This document shows positions 24,279 to 32,310 of a stretch of DNA of 64,000 nt, piece after piece. The notes below the pieces were generated by a model. It did no database searches. It had not been told where the DNA came from and worked only from the letters and a program-made list of their open reading frames with translations. Source of the stretch: Candidatus Saccharicenans subterraneus (lineage in GTDB: Bacteria; Acidobacteriota; Aminicenantia; Aminicenantales; Saccharicenantaceae). The position numbers and the translations under genes are program-made. Every line of letters begins with the position of its first letter. Positions within the stretch are counted from its first letter, which is position 1. The stretch is from the NCBI GenBank assembly GCA_003426165.1, contig QUAH01000004.1, positions 69,501 to 133,500 on the forward strand. Direction: 5' to 3'.

Positions 24279-25410
24279 ATTCCCGCTTTTTTCTATCCCG
24301 CAACTGAAAAAACCTGACCAGGAAGGTTTCTATCATTATGCCGGCGTCCAGGTCGCTTGATTTCAGCTTGATGTCAATCCGGCCCAGCTCTCTCACCAGC
24401 TCATCGAGTTCTTTCTGGCTGAAGGCCTTAAGGCAGGCAGAAAAGGCCTCCAGCTTGCGGTCAAACAGGCTCCAGCCCTCGCTCAACTGGGGTCGCATCT
24501 TGCTGAAGACCTCCTTGACCGGAACCTTCTTCTCTTCCACTTCCACCTTGGCCCGGGCCAGGGAAAGTATGTACCGGCTGAGCCCGGTAAAATAGTTGAT
24601 AACCTCGGAGGCATCCGGCTGCTCGGCCAGGAACCTGGAGGTAATGCTCAGCGCTTCCTGCAGGCTTCCGGACTCCAGGGCGTCTTCGAGGGCAAACCGG
24701 TCATAGGTCTTTTGAAAGGCGCAGACGGCCAGGATGTCTTCTTCGGTGATGACCGCCCGGTCAGCGGAATAAAGGCTCAATTTTTCCAGTTCCTGTTCCA
24801 GGAGCAAAAGGTCGGTCCCGGCCGCTTCCAGCAGACGGTTGATGGCCTGGGGGCTGGTTTTTTTGCCCCGCTTCCTGAGTTCCTCGTGAACCCAGGCGGT
24901 AAGTTCCGGCGGACGCGGGGTTTTCATCTCCAGCAACCGGAGATTGCCACCCGCGCCTGTCTTCAGCCGGCTGAAAAAATCCAGCAGCCGGTTACCCTTC
25001 TTCAACTTTCCCGGATAGACAATTACCAAATACACTCCATCTGGCGGGGAGGCAAAGTACCTTTCTATCTCTTTCTCAAAAGGAACAACCAGCTGCCTGA
25101 AGGCCCGCTCGGCCAGCTGGGGATCATCTTCCTCTGGCTCGGGAAAGTAAACCACCAGGATTTTCCTGGTGGTGAACAGAAACATGTCCGGGCTCTGGGC
25201 TTCCTCCAGGATTTCCGACCAGTCTTTATCAAAAAGAAAATAGGTCTTAAGCTGGATCTGCTCCCCGCTCTTCCGGGCTTTTTCGACCGCTTCCTGCAGC
25301 TGCTTTCTCAGGTACGCGGCCTGTTCGCCGTAAACGAAAAGACCGGGGCCCAGGTTGTCGGGGGAAATTTCCTTTTTCCAGAGAAGGTAGAAAGGTTCGC
25401 GGGTTGACAT
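24265..25410 (-). CDS. holA: DNA polymerase III delta subunit
   Basis: This is a 381-residue clamp-loader subunit. The N-terminal AAA+-like domain lacks a working Walker motif, as usual for delta. Recognisable stretches are 'GLFVYGEQAAYLRKQLQEAV', 'LLEAAGTDLLLLEQELEKL' and the C-terminal collar part 'RIDIKLKSSDLDAGIMIETFL'. It lies directly after lptE, in the usual leuS-lptE-holA order. Confidence 0.88.
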   Translation of the reverse strand: MSTREPFYLLWKKEISPDNLGPGLFVYGEQAAYLRKQLQEAVEKARKSGEQIQLKTYFLFDKDWSEILEEAQSPDMFLFTTRKILVVYFPEPEEDDPQLAERAFRQLVVPFEKEIERYFASPPDGVYLVIVYPGKLKKGNRLLDFFSRLKTGAGGNLRLLEMKTPRPPELTAWVHEELRKRGKKTSPQAINRLLEAAGTDLLLLEQELEKLSLYSADRAVITEEDILAVCAFQKTYDRFALEDALESGSLQEALSITSRFLAEQPDASEVINYFTGLSRYILSLARAKVEVEEKKVPVKEVFSKMRPQLSEGWSLFDRKLEAFSACLKAFSQKELDELVRELGRIDIKLKSSDLDAGIMIETFLVRFFQLRDRKKREFNRP

Positions 25411-25929
25411 CTAAAATCCTTCTACCAGGTTAACCACCAGCTGCCGGGCATACTTTTCGGCGGCCCGGTCGATGGCCCGGGTTTCCATCGTTTCGTAATC
25501 CAGGCCCTCCGGGATGTCGTACTCCTCGGTGTAAACGAAATTTTCGTCGGAAAACAGGACCTTCTGGTTGACCAGGTCGGAAAAGACAACGCTGGTGGTT
25601 ATGGTTATCTTGAACCTGGTGGCCGTCCCGGCCGGCGAGAAGGCAATCGGCTGGACGCTGAAGGCCCGGACCTCGCCGCTCAGCAGCCCGTCGGCCTGGC
25701 TGCGCTCGCTGACGATGACCACCCCGGTCCTGGCCACCAGTTCGTTGATGACGCTCCTGGTGAGCTTGAGGTCCAGCTCGAACCGCCCGGAAGAATTCTT
25801 GAAGACCGGGACCTGGACCCTCTTCATCTGTGGAGGCCAGAAGCTGCCCTTCCCCCGGAGTTGATAACCGCAGGCAGCCAGGCAGGCCAGGAGCAGGCAG
25901 CAGGCTATGTATCTCGGCCAGAATTTCAT
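25411..25929 (-). CDS. lptE: LPS-assembly lipoprotein LptE-like
   Basis: This is an outer-membrane lipoprotein of about 172 residues. The signal 'YIACCLLLACLAAC' ends in a lipobox cysteine, followed at once by 'GYQLRGKGSFWPPQMKRVQV', typical of LptE, the plug of the LptD translocon. The C-terminal end 'AIDRAAEKYARQLVVNLVE' also fits. ATG at 25929 is preferred to the TTG just before it. Placement between leuS and holA matches the family context. Confidence 0.88.
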   Translation of the reverse strand: MKFWPRYIACCLLLACLAACGYQLRGKGSFWPPQMKRVQVPVFKNSSGRFELDLKLTRSVINELVARTGVVIVSERSQADGLLSGEVRAFSVQPIAFSPAGTATRFKITITTSVVFSDLVNQKVLFSDENFVYTEEYDIPEGLDYETMETRAIDRAAEKYARQLVVNLVEGF

Positions 25930-25938
25930 CAACTCAGT

Positions 25939-28419
25939 TCAGACCACCAGGCTAACCAGCTTGTTCCTGACGCAGACCACCTTCTTGGGCTGTTTCCCAG
26001 AAAGGATTTCCTGGATCCGGGGCAGGGCCAGGGCCCTTTCCTTCAGGACATCCTCTTCCGTATCGGCGGGCACTTCGAACTTGTCCCGGAGCTTGCCGTT
26101 AACCTGGACGACGATGGTTACCATTTCTTCCCGGGCCAGTTCCGGGTCATAAGCCGGCCATGGGCTTTCAGCCACCAGCGTTCGGTGCCCGGTCCTTTCC
26201 CAGAGCTCCTCGGCCACATGGGGAGCAAAGGGAGCCAGCATCAGGTTCAGGGCTTCCAGGGACTGGCGCAGCAGTTCCCGGCCCTTGTGGCTGGAGAACA
26301 GCTGGTCTCTTTCTTTTTTCAGGGTGTTGACCAGCTCCATCAGGGCGCTGATGGCCGTGTTCAGGTGGAAGCGGAGTTCAATGTCCTCGCTCACCTTCTT
26401 TATAGTCTGGTGCAGTTTCTTGAGCAGGCGCTGGTAGCTCTGCTCGTCGTGTTTTTCCGGGGCAGAGGGCGCCTCGCCTGAAAACAGGTCCCTGTTTTCT
26501 TCGAACATGTTCCAGATTCTCAGGATGAAGCGGTAGCATCCTTCCAGGCCCTCTTCCGACCAGGCAAATTCTTTCTCCGGCGGCGAGGCGAACAGGATAA
26601 AGACCCGCAGGGCATCGGCCCCGTACCTTTTGATCATGTCGTCCGGGTCCACCACGTTGCCCCGTGACTTGGACATGGCCGAGCCGTCCTTGGTTACCAT
26701 CCCCTGGGCCAGGTAATGCGGGAAAGGCTCGTCAACCTCAGTCAGGCCGAGGTCGCGCAGGTACTTGGTGAAGAACCTGGAATATATGAGGTGCAGAATG
26801 GCGTGCTCCACCCCGCCAATGTAAAGGTCCACCGGCATCCAGTATTTGGCCTTTTCCGGTACAAACGGAATCTTGTCCTCGCGAGGCGAACAGTAGCGGA
26901 AGAAGTACCAGGAAGAATCGACGAAGGTATCCATGGTATCGGTTTCCCGCCGGGCGGGGCCACCGCACTTAGGGCAGGTAGTCCGGACAAAGCGGGGCAC
27001 CTTTTCCAGCGGTGAACCTTCTTCCCCGGTGAACTGGGCCTCGTAGGGAATTTCCACCGGAAGTTGCTCGTAAGGCACCGGCTGAACCCCGCACCTGTCG
27101 CAGTAGATTATTGGAATCGGCGTTCCCCAGTACCGCTGCCGGGAGATTCCCCAGTCTCTAAGGCGGTAGGTAACGCTGGCCTGGCCAAAGCCTTTTTCCC
27201 TGGCATAGGCGGCCATTTTTTCCATGGCTTCTTCCGAGGATAACCCGTTGAATGGCCCCGAGTTGACCAGCACCCCGTAACTCTCGAAGGCCTTCCCTTC
27301 TTCAGGCTTGATATCCGGGGAAGCTGGGGCGATGACCGTCCTGATGGGCAGCCGGTACTTGACGGCAAACTCGTAGTCGCGCTGGTCGTGAGCCGGCACG
27401 GCCATGATGGCTCCCGTTCCGTAATCCATCAAAACATAGTTAGCCAGAAAGATGGGCACCTGCTCGCCGCTAAAGGGATTCAGGGCTTTGACTCCGGTAT
27501 CATAGCCCACCTTTTCTTCGTCCCGCTCTTCCCTTCTCAACCTGGACTCGGCAATGGTTCTGGCCATCCATTCCTTAAGGGTTTCCCGGTCAGGATGGTT
27601 GGCCACCAGCTCGGCCGCCAGCGGATGCTCTGGACTCAGCACCAGGAAGGTGGCCCCGTAGATGGTGTCGATCCGGGTGGTGAAGACTTCAATGGCTTTA
27701 TTGAGAGAGGGCACGGGAAAGTTGACCAGGGCCCCGGTGCTCCGGCCGATCCAGTTCTTCTGCATCTGGAGCACATGCTCCGGCCAGCGGCTGAGTTGCT
27801 CATGCCCGCTGAGCAGTTCATCGGCGTAGGCTGTAATCTTCAGGAACCACTGCTCCATCTTTTTCTGGGTCACCTGGCTGTCGCAACGCCAGCAGCTTCC
27901 GGCTATGACCTGCTCGTTGGCCAGGACCGTCCGGCACTGGGGACACCAGTTAACCCAGCTCATGCGGCGGTAGGCCAGGCCCTGCTCGAACATCTTCAGG
28001 AAAATCCACTGGTTCCACTTGTAGTATTCAGGCAGGCAGGTGTTCACCTCCCGGCTCCAGCAATAACTGAAGCCCATTTTTTTTAGCTGGGAGCGCATGT
28101 AGTCTATGTTGTCCAGGGTCCATTTTTGGGGATGAATGCCGTGCTTGATGGCCGCGTTCTCGGCCGGCATGCCCAGGGCATCCCAGCCGATGGGGTGAAG
28201 GACATTATAACCCTTCATCTTCTTGAAGCGGGCCAGGACGTCGCCTATGGAATAATTCCGTACATGACCCATGTGAATCCGCCCGGAAGGATATGGATAC
28301 ATCTCCAGGAGATAATATTTCGGACGGTCAGAGTCTTCGCTGACCTCGAAGACCTGCTTTTCCTCCCAGATTTTCTGCCACTTCTTCTCGATCTGTTCAA
28401 AATTGTAGGCTTCTTTCAT
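25939..28419 (-). CDS. leuS: Leucyl-tRNA synthetase
   Basis: This is an 826-residue class I synthetase. HIGH-type motif 'PSGRIHMGHVRNYSIGD', editing domain in the middle ('TTRIDTIYGATFLVLSPEH', 'AVPAHDQRDYEFA'), zinc-like cysteines ('CPQCRTVLANE') and the KMSKS motif 'SAMSKSRGNVVDPDDM'. The C-terminal anticodon-binding and leucine-specific parts are present. Length is typical for bacterial LeuRS. It heads a leuS-lptE-holA operon with its own promoter. Confidence 0.97.
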   Translation of the reverse strand: MKEAYNFEQIEKKWQKIWEEKQVFEVSEDSDRPKYYLLEMYPYPSGRIHMGHVRNYSIGDVLARFKKMKGYNVLHPIGWDALGMPAENAAIKHGIHPQKWTLDNIDYMRSQLKKMGFSYCWSREVNTCLPEYYKWNQWIFLKMFEQGLAYRRMSWVNWCPQCRTVLANEQVIAGSCWRCDSQVTQKKMEQWFLKITAYADELLSGHEQLSRWPEHVLQMQKNWIGRSTGALVNFPVPSLNKAIEVFTTRIDTIYGATFLVLSPEHPLAAELVANHPDRETLKEWMARTIAESRLRREERDEEKVGYDTGVKALNPFSGEQVPIFLANYVLMDYGTGAIMAVPAHDQRDYEFAVKYRLPIRTVIAPASPDIKPEEGKAFESYGVLVNSGPFNGLSSEEAMEKMAAYAREKGFGQASVTYRLRDWGISRQRYWGTPIPIIYCDRCGVQPVPYEQLPVEIPYEAQFTGEEGSPLEKVPRFVRTTCPKCGGPARRETDTMDTFVDSSWYFFRYCSPREDKIPFVPEKAKYWMPVDLYIGGVEHAILHLIYSRFFTKYLRDLGLTEVDEPFPHYLAQGMVTKDGSAMSKSRGNVVDPDDMIKRYGADALRVFILFASPPEKEFAWSEEGLEGCYRFILRIWNMFEENRDLFSGEAPSAPEKHDEQSYQRLLKKLHQTIKKVSEDIELRFHLNTAISALMELVNTLKKERDQLFSSHKGRELLRQSLEALNLMLAPFAPHVAEELWERTGHRTLVAESPWPAYDPELAREEMVTIVVQVNGKLRDKFEVPADTEEDVLKERALALPRIQEILSGKQPKKVVCVRNKLVSLVV

Positions 28420-28481
28420 GGTCGCATCCTCGGTTCAGGGAAAAACTACCCGGGTAAATTACTCGCAAAAATCAGTTTATA

Positions 28482-28510
28482 ATGATAATTTTTGATGCCC
28501 TAAAAGTCAA
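28482..28510 (-). promoter_or_regulatory. Promoter of leuS-lptE-holA
   Basis: On the minus strand TTGACT (28505-28510) is separated by 17 bases from TATCAT (28482-28487). The leader before the leuS ATG is about 55 bases. No T-box motif was seen in this leader. Confidence 0.68.
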
Positions 28511-28544
28511 CTTAAAGCCGGACGGGGGCCAACTGCCTTCTGCC

Positions 28545-28587
28545 GAATAGCTTATAAGAGAGAATAAATCTATAATATAGGCTATTC
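28545..28587 (+). promoter_or_regulatory. Operator-like inverted repeat around a TATAAT box
   Basis: GAATAGCTTATA (28545-28556) and TATAGGCTATTC (28576-28587) are complementary at 11 of 12 positions. A perfect TATAAT (28571-28576) lies inside; the region where a -35 would lie coincides with the left arm and is poor, which suggests an activator- or repressor-controlled promoter. The regulated gene would be the ABC importer ATPase at 28614. Confidence 0.5.
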
Positions 28588-28613
28588 AGCCAGCGAACAA
28601 GGCTACTGCAGCG

Positions 28614-29459
28614 ATGAAATTTCTGTCGGTCGAAAACCTGGAAGCCGGTTACGGCGGGCCCCCGGTAATTTCCGGAATTTCCCTGGAACTGGAACCGGGG
28701 GAATTCCTGGCCGTCTGCGGCCCCAACGGCTCCGGCAAAAGCACCCTGGTCAAAGCCATTCAGAAGCTGACCCCCTGGCTCAGGGGGAAAATTACGGTCA
28801 ATGGCCGCAACCTGTTCGAACTCAGGACCCGCCAAATTGCTTCGCTCCTGGCCTATGTTCCCCAGGTGTTCGAGCCGATCTTTGATTTCAGCGTGGAAGA
28901 AACCGTGGCCATGGCTCGCTATTACCGGCAGCCGGGGCGCCTGGCCGGATTTTCAGAACGGGACCGGGCGGCCGTGGAAGAAGCCATGAAGCTGGCCGAA
29001 GTCTTCGAACTCAGAGAAAAAAAGCTCAATGAATTGAGCGGCGGCGAGAGGCAGCGGGTGCTGATTTCAAGGGCCCTGGCCCAGGACACCCCGGTGCTTC
29101 TGCTGGATGAGCCGAGTTCCCACCTGGACCTGAATTTCCAGCTACAGGTCTACCGGTTATTACAGGAACTTCAAAAGGACCGGGGCAAAGCCATCCTGGT
29201 AGCCGAGCATAACCTCAACCTGGCCGCCGCCTATTGCTCCAGCCTCGTCTTCATAAAGGACGGGAAAATTATCGCCCGGGGCCGGCCACAAGAGCTTCTG
29301 GAAAAAGAGCTAATCAAGAAAACCTTCAGAGTGGAAGTCGAGGTCAGAACGAACCGGTCAACCGGCCTGCCAGAGATCTCGCTCGTTCACCCGGGCCCTG
29401 ACCGGGGATTAATACAAACCAGGGCTGCGACGAGGAACGCCGCAGAGGAAGAAAGATGA
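28614..29459 (+). CDS. ABC transporter ATP-binding protein, iron-siderophore/cobalamin type
   Basis: This is a 281-residue ATPase of the FecE/BtuD family. Walker A 'CGPNGSGKSTLV', signature 'LNELSGGERQRVLISRAL', Walker B 'VLLLDEPSSHLDL', H-loop 'LVAEHNL'. About 25 residues at the end ('HPGPDRGLIQTRAATRNAA') extend past the usual length. First gene of an importer operon (ATPase, binding protein, permease), each overlapping the next by 4 bases. Substrate is not fixed by sequence: cobalamin, haem and ferric siderophores use this family. No cobalamin riboswitch was found upstream. Confidence 0.88.
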   Translation: MKFLSVENLEAGYGGPPVISGISLELEPGEFLAVCGPNGSGKSTLVKAIQKLTPWLRGKITVNGRNLFELRTRQIASLLAYVPQVFEPIFDFSVEETVAMARYYRQPGRLAGFSERDRAAVEEAMKLAEVFELREKKLNELSGGERQRVLISRALAQDTPVLLLDEPSSHLDLNFQLQVYRLLQELQKDRGKAILVAEHNLNLAAAYCSSLVFIKDGKIIARGRPQELLEKELIKKTFRVEVEVRTNRSTGLPEISLVHPGPDRGLIQTRAATRNAAEEER

Positions 29460-30514
29460 GGAAAAAGAACGCCGCGGTCCCGGGCAAAATTTCAAGCGCC
29501 AAAGCCCGGGATATTTCCGACCGGTACCCATCCCCGGACCGGTCACCTATTACAATTGACTGGCAAGATAAATTTCCAGGAAAAGCTGGCCACAGAACCT
29601 GGTTACTGCCAAGGTTTTCCCTGCTGATTGCCACACCTCTGCTCTTGACCACATTCCTGGCTGCCCAGGCCCTGGAATTTCGAGACGACCTGGGTCACCA
29701 GATTCGCCTGGCTTCCTGTCCGCAGAGAATTATCTCCCTGGCGCCCAATTTGACCGAAATTCTTTTTGCCCTCGGCCTGAATCAGGAAATTATCGGGGTC
29801 ACCAGGTATTGCGATTACCCGGAAGAGGCCAAAAACAGGGAGGTCGTGGGCGGCCTGGTTGACCTTAACCTGGAAAAGATTCGCAGCCTGAAGCCAGACC
29901 TGGTGCTGGGATTCCGAGGAAACCCGCGGCGGGTGATAGACCGGCTCTGGGAGCAGGAGATCCCGGTCTGTGTTTTCGACTCGGGACGGACCTTCGATGA
30001 CCTGTTCACCCTCATCACCAGAATCGGTCAGCTTACCTGCCGGCAGGAAAGCTCAACCAGCCTGATCACCACCCTGAAGCAGCAAATCACGGCAATAGAA
30101 AAAGCCCTTCCCCCGCCCGGACAGAAGAAAAGGGTCTTCCTGACCATGTATGGCCAGGGTTCCGGGCTCTGGACCTGCGGCCGCGATAGTTATCTCAGCT
30201 ACCTTCTCCAGAGGGCACAGGCCGAAAACCTTGCCTCCGGGCAAAAGGGAAACTGGCTGGTTTACAACCGCGAGAAACTGATCAAGGACGACCCGGAGCT
30301 GATTCTTATTCTGTGCCGGAGCCGGGAAGACTTTGACCGGGCCAGGGCCTGGTTTTCTGCCCAGCCAGCCCTCCAGAAAATTTCAGCAGTTCGTGGCGGT
30401 CACTTTTATTTTCTCGACGAGGACCCGTTTAGCCGGTTTGCTCCAAGGCTGGTGGAAGCTTACCGGCAGCTGGTCATGACACTCTACCCTGGCCCGAAAG
30501 TTGGAAAGCAATGA
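29456..30514 (+). CDS. Periplasmic substrate-binding protein, BtuF/FecB-like
   Basis: This is a 352-residue protein. About 45 polar residues precede a hydrophobic export segment (about 52-70, 'FSLLIATPLLLTTFLAA'), so the true start may lie later or the leader is long; no better start was seen. The mature part has the class III binding fold: 'QRIISLAPNLTEILFALGL', 'DYPEEAKNREVVGGLVDLN', 'IRSLKPDLVLG'. It captures the substrate for the flanking permease and ATPase. The 'GVTRYCDYP' segment is common in BtuF-type proteins, which mildly favours cobalamin. Confidence 0.82.
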   Translation: MRKKNAAVPGKISSAKARDISDRYPSPDRSPITIDWQDKFPGKAGHRTWLLPRFSLLIATPLLLTTFLAAQALEFRDDLGHQIRLASCPQRIISLAPNLTEILFALGLNQEIIGVTRYCDYPEEAKNREVVGGLVDLNLEKIRSLKPDLVLGFRGNPRRVIDRLWEQEIPVCVFDSGRTFDDLFTLITRIGQLTCRQESSTSLITTLKQQITAIEKALPPPGQKKRVFLTMYGQGSGLWTCGRDSYLSYLLQRAQAENLASGQKGNWLVYNREKLIKDDPELILILCRSREDFDRARAWFSAQPALQKISAVRGGHFYFLDEDPFSRFAPRLVEAYRQLVMTLYPGPKVGKQ

Positions 30515-31509
30515 AAACCACCTCGCGCCTGAGATTTTTGCAGCTGGCCCTGCTGCTTTTCACGCTCCTGGGATTCCTGCTATCACTGAAGCTGGGCCCG
30601 GTAAAAACCTCGCTTGACGAGGTTTTCCGGGCAATCATTTCCGGGAAAAGCGAGCTCACGGATATCATCCTGGGTCTTCGCCTTCCCCGGGCCCTGCTCG
30701 CCTACCTGGTCGGAACCTGTCTGTCTCTGTCCGGAGCCATCCTCCAGGGTTATTTTCGAAACCCCCTGGCTGACCCCTTTATCCTCGGGGCATCATCGGG
30801 GGCTTCACTGGGTGCTGTTCTTAGCCTGCAACTGGGCCTGGTCCTCAACCTGGCCGGCCTATCGGCCCAGAGCCTGCTGGCCCTTCTGGCCAGCCTGCTC
30901 CTGGTAAGCGGCGTTTACCTGATTTCGGAAAGAAGGCGTTTCCAGACAACCGAGTCCCTGCTGCTGACCGGGATTGCGGCCGGGGCCCTGGCCTCGGCCC
31001 TGACCTCTTTCCTGCTTTTCCACCGGGCTGATGCCTATGAACAGGCTGTTTTCTGGTTGTTGGGTAGCTTTTCCCTGGCCGAGTGGCAGCAGGTCTGGCT
31101 GATTCTCGGCACCCTGGTTCTGGCCGTTTTGGTTTCTCAATACCTGGCCCGGGACATGAATTTGCTAAGCCTCGGTGACGAAACAGCCCGGTCGCTCGGC
31201 TGCCCCGTCCGGTCGGTCAGAAGGGTCTTCCTGCTCCTGGCCACGCTGCTGGCTTCCTTCTCGGTTTCGGTGGCGGGAATAATAGGATTTGTCGGCCTGA
31301 TTGTGCCGCACGGGGTCAGACTGATTGTCGGGCCCGACCACCGGAGGCTGTTTCTCCATTCGGCCCTGGCCGGGGGCCTGTTCCTGCTTGTCTCCGACCT
31401 CCTGGCCAGGCTGGTCCTGGCCCCGTCAGAGCTCCCGGTGGGAGTGGTCACGGCCGCTTTCGGAGCTCCGTTTTTTATCTACTTATTAAACCGCCCGCAT
31501 TCCTCCTGA
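30511..31509 (+). CDS. ABC transporter permease, FecCD/BtuC family
   Basis: This is a 332-residue polytopic protein with about ten predicted spans. Family motifs: 'LRLPRALLAYLVGTCLSLSGA', here split as 'LRLPRALLAYLVG' and 'GAILQGYFRNPLADPFILG', then 'GFVGLIVPHGVRLIVGPDHR'. It forms the channel of the importer and overlaps the binding-protein gene by 4 bases. A TonB-dependent outer-membrane receptor would be expected but is not in the window. Confidence 0.92.
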   Translation: MKTTSRLRFLQLALLLFTLLGFLLSLKLGPVKTSLDEVFRAIISGKSELTDIILGLRLPRALLAYLVGTCLSLSGAILQGYFRNPLADPFILGASSGASLGAVLSLQLGLVLNLAGLSAQSLLALLASLLLVSGVYLISERRRFQTTESLLLTGIAAGALASALTSFLLFHRADAYEQAVFWLLGSFSLAEWQQVWLILGTLVLAVLVSQYLARDMNLLSLGDETARSLGCPVRSVRRVFLLLATLLASFSVSVAGIIGFVGLIVPHGVRLIVGPDHRRLFLHSALAGGLFLLVSDLLARLVLAPSELPVGVVTAAFGAPFFIYLLNRPHSS

Positions 31510-31532
31510 CCGCGGGCCTTAATTCTTTAAGA

Positions 31533-31562
31533 TTGACAATCGCGTCCGTTTTGCCTTAATGT
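31533..31562 (+). promoter_or_regulatory. Putative promoter of the small membrane protein gene at 31572
   Basis: TTGACA (31533-31538), 18-base spacer, TAATGT (31557-31562). The ATG lies 9 bases after the -10 box and has no Shine-Dalgarno. The -10 match is weak. Confidence 0.45.
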
Positions 31563-31571
31563 AAAGATATC

Positions 31572-31943
31572 ATGCTGCTGACTTTCAACCAGGTTCTATT
31601 CCTGATCTTGACTGTGGCTGCAGCGGTGCTGGCGGTATTCCTGGTTCTGTTCCTGGCCCAGCTCAGGCGGACGGCCAGGGAAGCGGAAAAATCCTTCCAG
31701 GACCTGCAGCTGGTCCTGCATAAGCTGGAAAGAATCGAGGACAAGCTCGACCGTCGCCTGGATGAGGCCGGAGTCATAATCGACTCTACCAGAAAGACCC
31801 TGTCCGGGCTGTCGGAACTTTCCATGTTCATGACCACCAGGCTGGTCAGGCCGGCCTCGCGTTTCTGGCCGGTGCTCTTTCCCCTGCTGCGCTTTGGTTG
31901 GCAGCTAATGAAAAAAAGAAAGGAGAAGAAAAATGTCAGATAA
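31572..31943 (+). CDS. Small membrane protein with coiled coil (DUF948-like)
   Basis: This is a 123-residue protein. One membrane span at about 7-27 ('VLFLILTVAAAVLAVFLVLF') is followed by a heptad-like coiled coil (about 30-75, 'FQDLQLVLHKLERIEDKLDRR') and a basic tail. The layout resembles DUF948 proteins, which often stand next to YtxH genes, as here. Function unknown; a stress- or envelope-related role is only suggested by the partner. Its stop overlaps the next gene by 11 bases. Confidence 0.65.
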   Translation: MLLTFNQVLFLILTVAAAVLAVFLVLFLAQLRRTAREAEKSFQDLQLVLHKLERIEDKLDRRLDEAGVIIDSTRKTLSGLSELSMFMTTRLVRPASRFWPVLFPLLRFGWQLMKKRKEKKNVR

Positions 31944-32259
31944 CAAAGGGTCCTCTTTCGTTGACTATTTACTGACTTTCATGGCCGGCGCAGCCACCGG
32001 CTTCATCCTTGGGATTCTGTTTGCCCCGGCCAGCGGCAAGGAAACCAGGCAGAAGATTAAAGAGCAGGCCAAGAAGGGCCAGCAACTGGCGGCCGAAGGT
32101 TACCAGAGGATGGCCCGGGAAGCGGAAAAAGGGGTCAAGATAGCCAGGGAAAAAGCCGAAGAAGGCATCGAAGCCATAAAGGAATTCATCGAAAAGAAAA
32201 AAGGTGAATATGTAAGAAAGGAACCCGAGTTCCCGGAAGACCTGGACACCGAAAAATAA
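31933..32259 (+). CDS. YtxH-domain protein
   Basis: This is a 108-residue protein. A glycine-rich membrane span (about 11-29, 'FMAGAATGFILGILFAP') followed by 'SGKETRQKIKEQAKKG' is the YtxH signature. The rest is a charged amphipathic helix rich in Glu/Lys. Members are small general-stress membrane proteins of unknown mechanism. Coupled to the DUF948-like gene by overlap. Confidence 0.8.
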   Translation: MSDNKGSSFVDYLLTFMAGAATGFILGILFAPASGKETRQKIKEQAKKGQQLAAEGYQRMAREAEKGVKIAREKAEEGIEAIKEFIEKKKGEYVRKEPEFPEDLDTEK

Positions 32260-32310
32260 CAAATAAATTTTTTTAACCTGACTGTATCACCAATAAGGGG
32301 GCAGGTGCTC

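Noticed and set aside
28420-28613. Cobalamin riboswitch upstream of the BtuFCD-like importer
   Set aside because: The conserved B12-box and core sequence are not present in the 190-base gap; only a promoter-embedded inverted repeat is seen.
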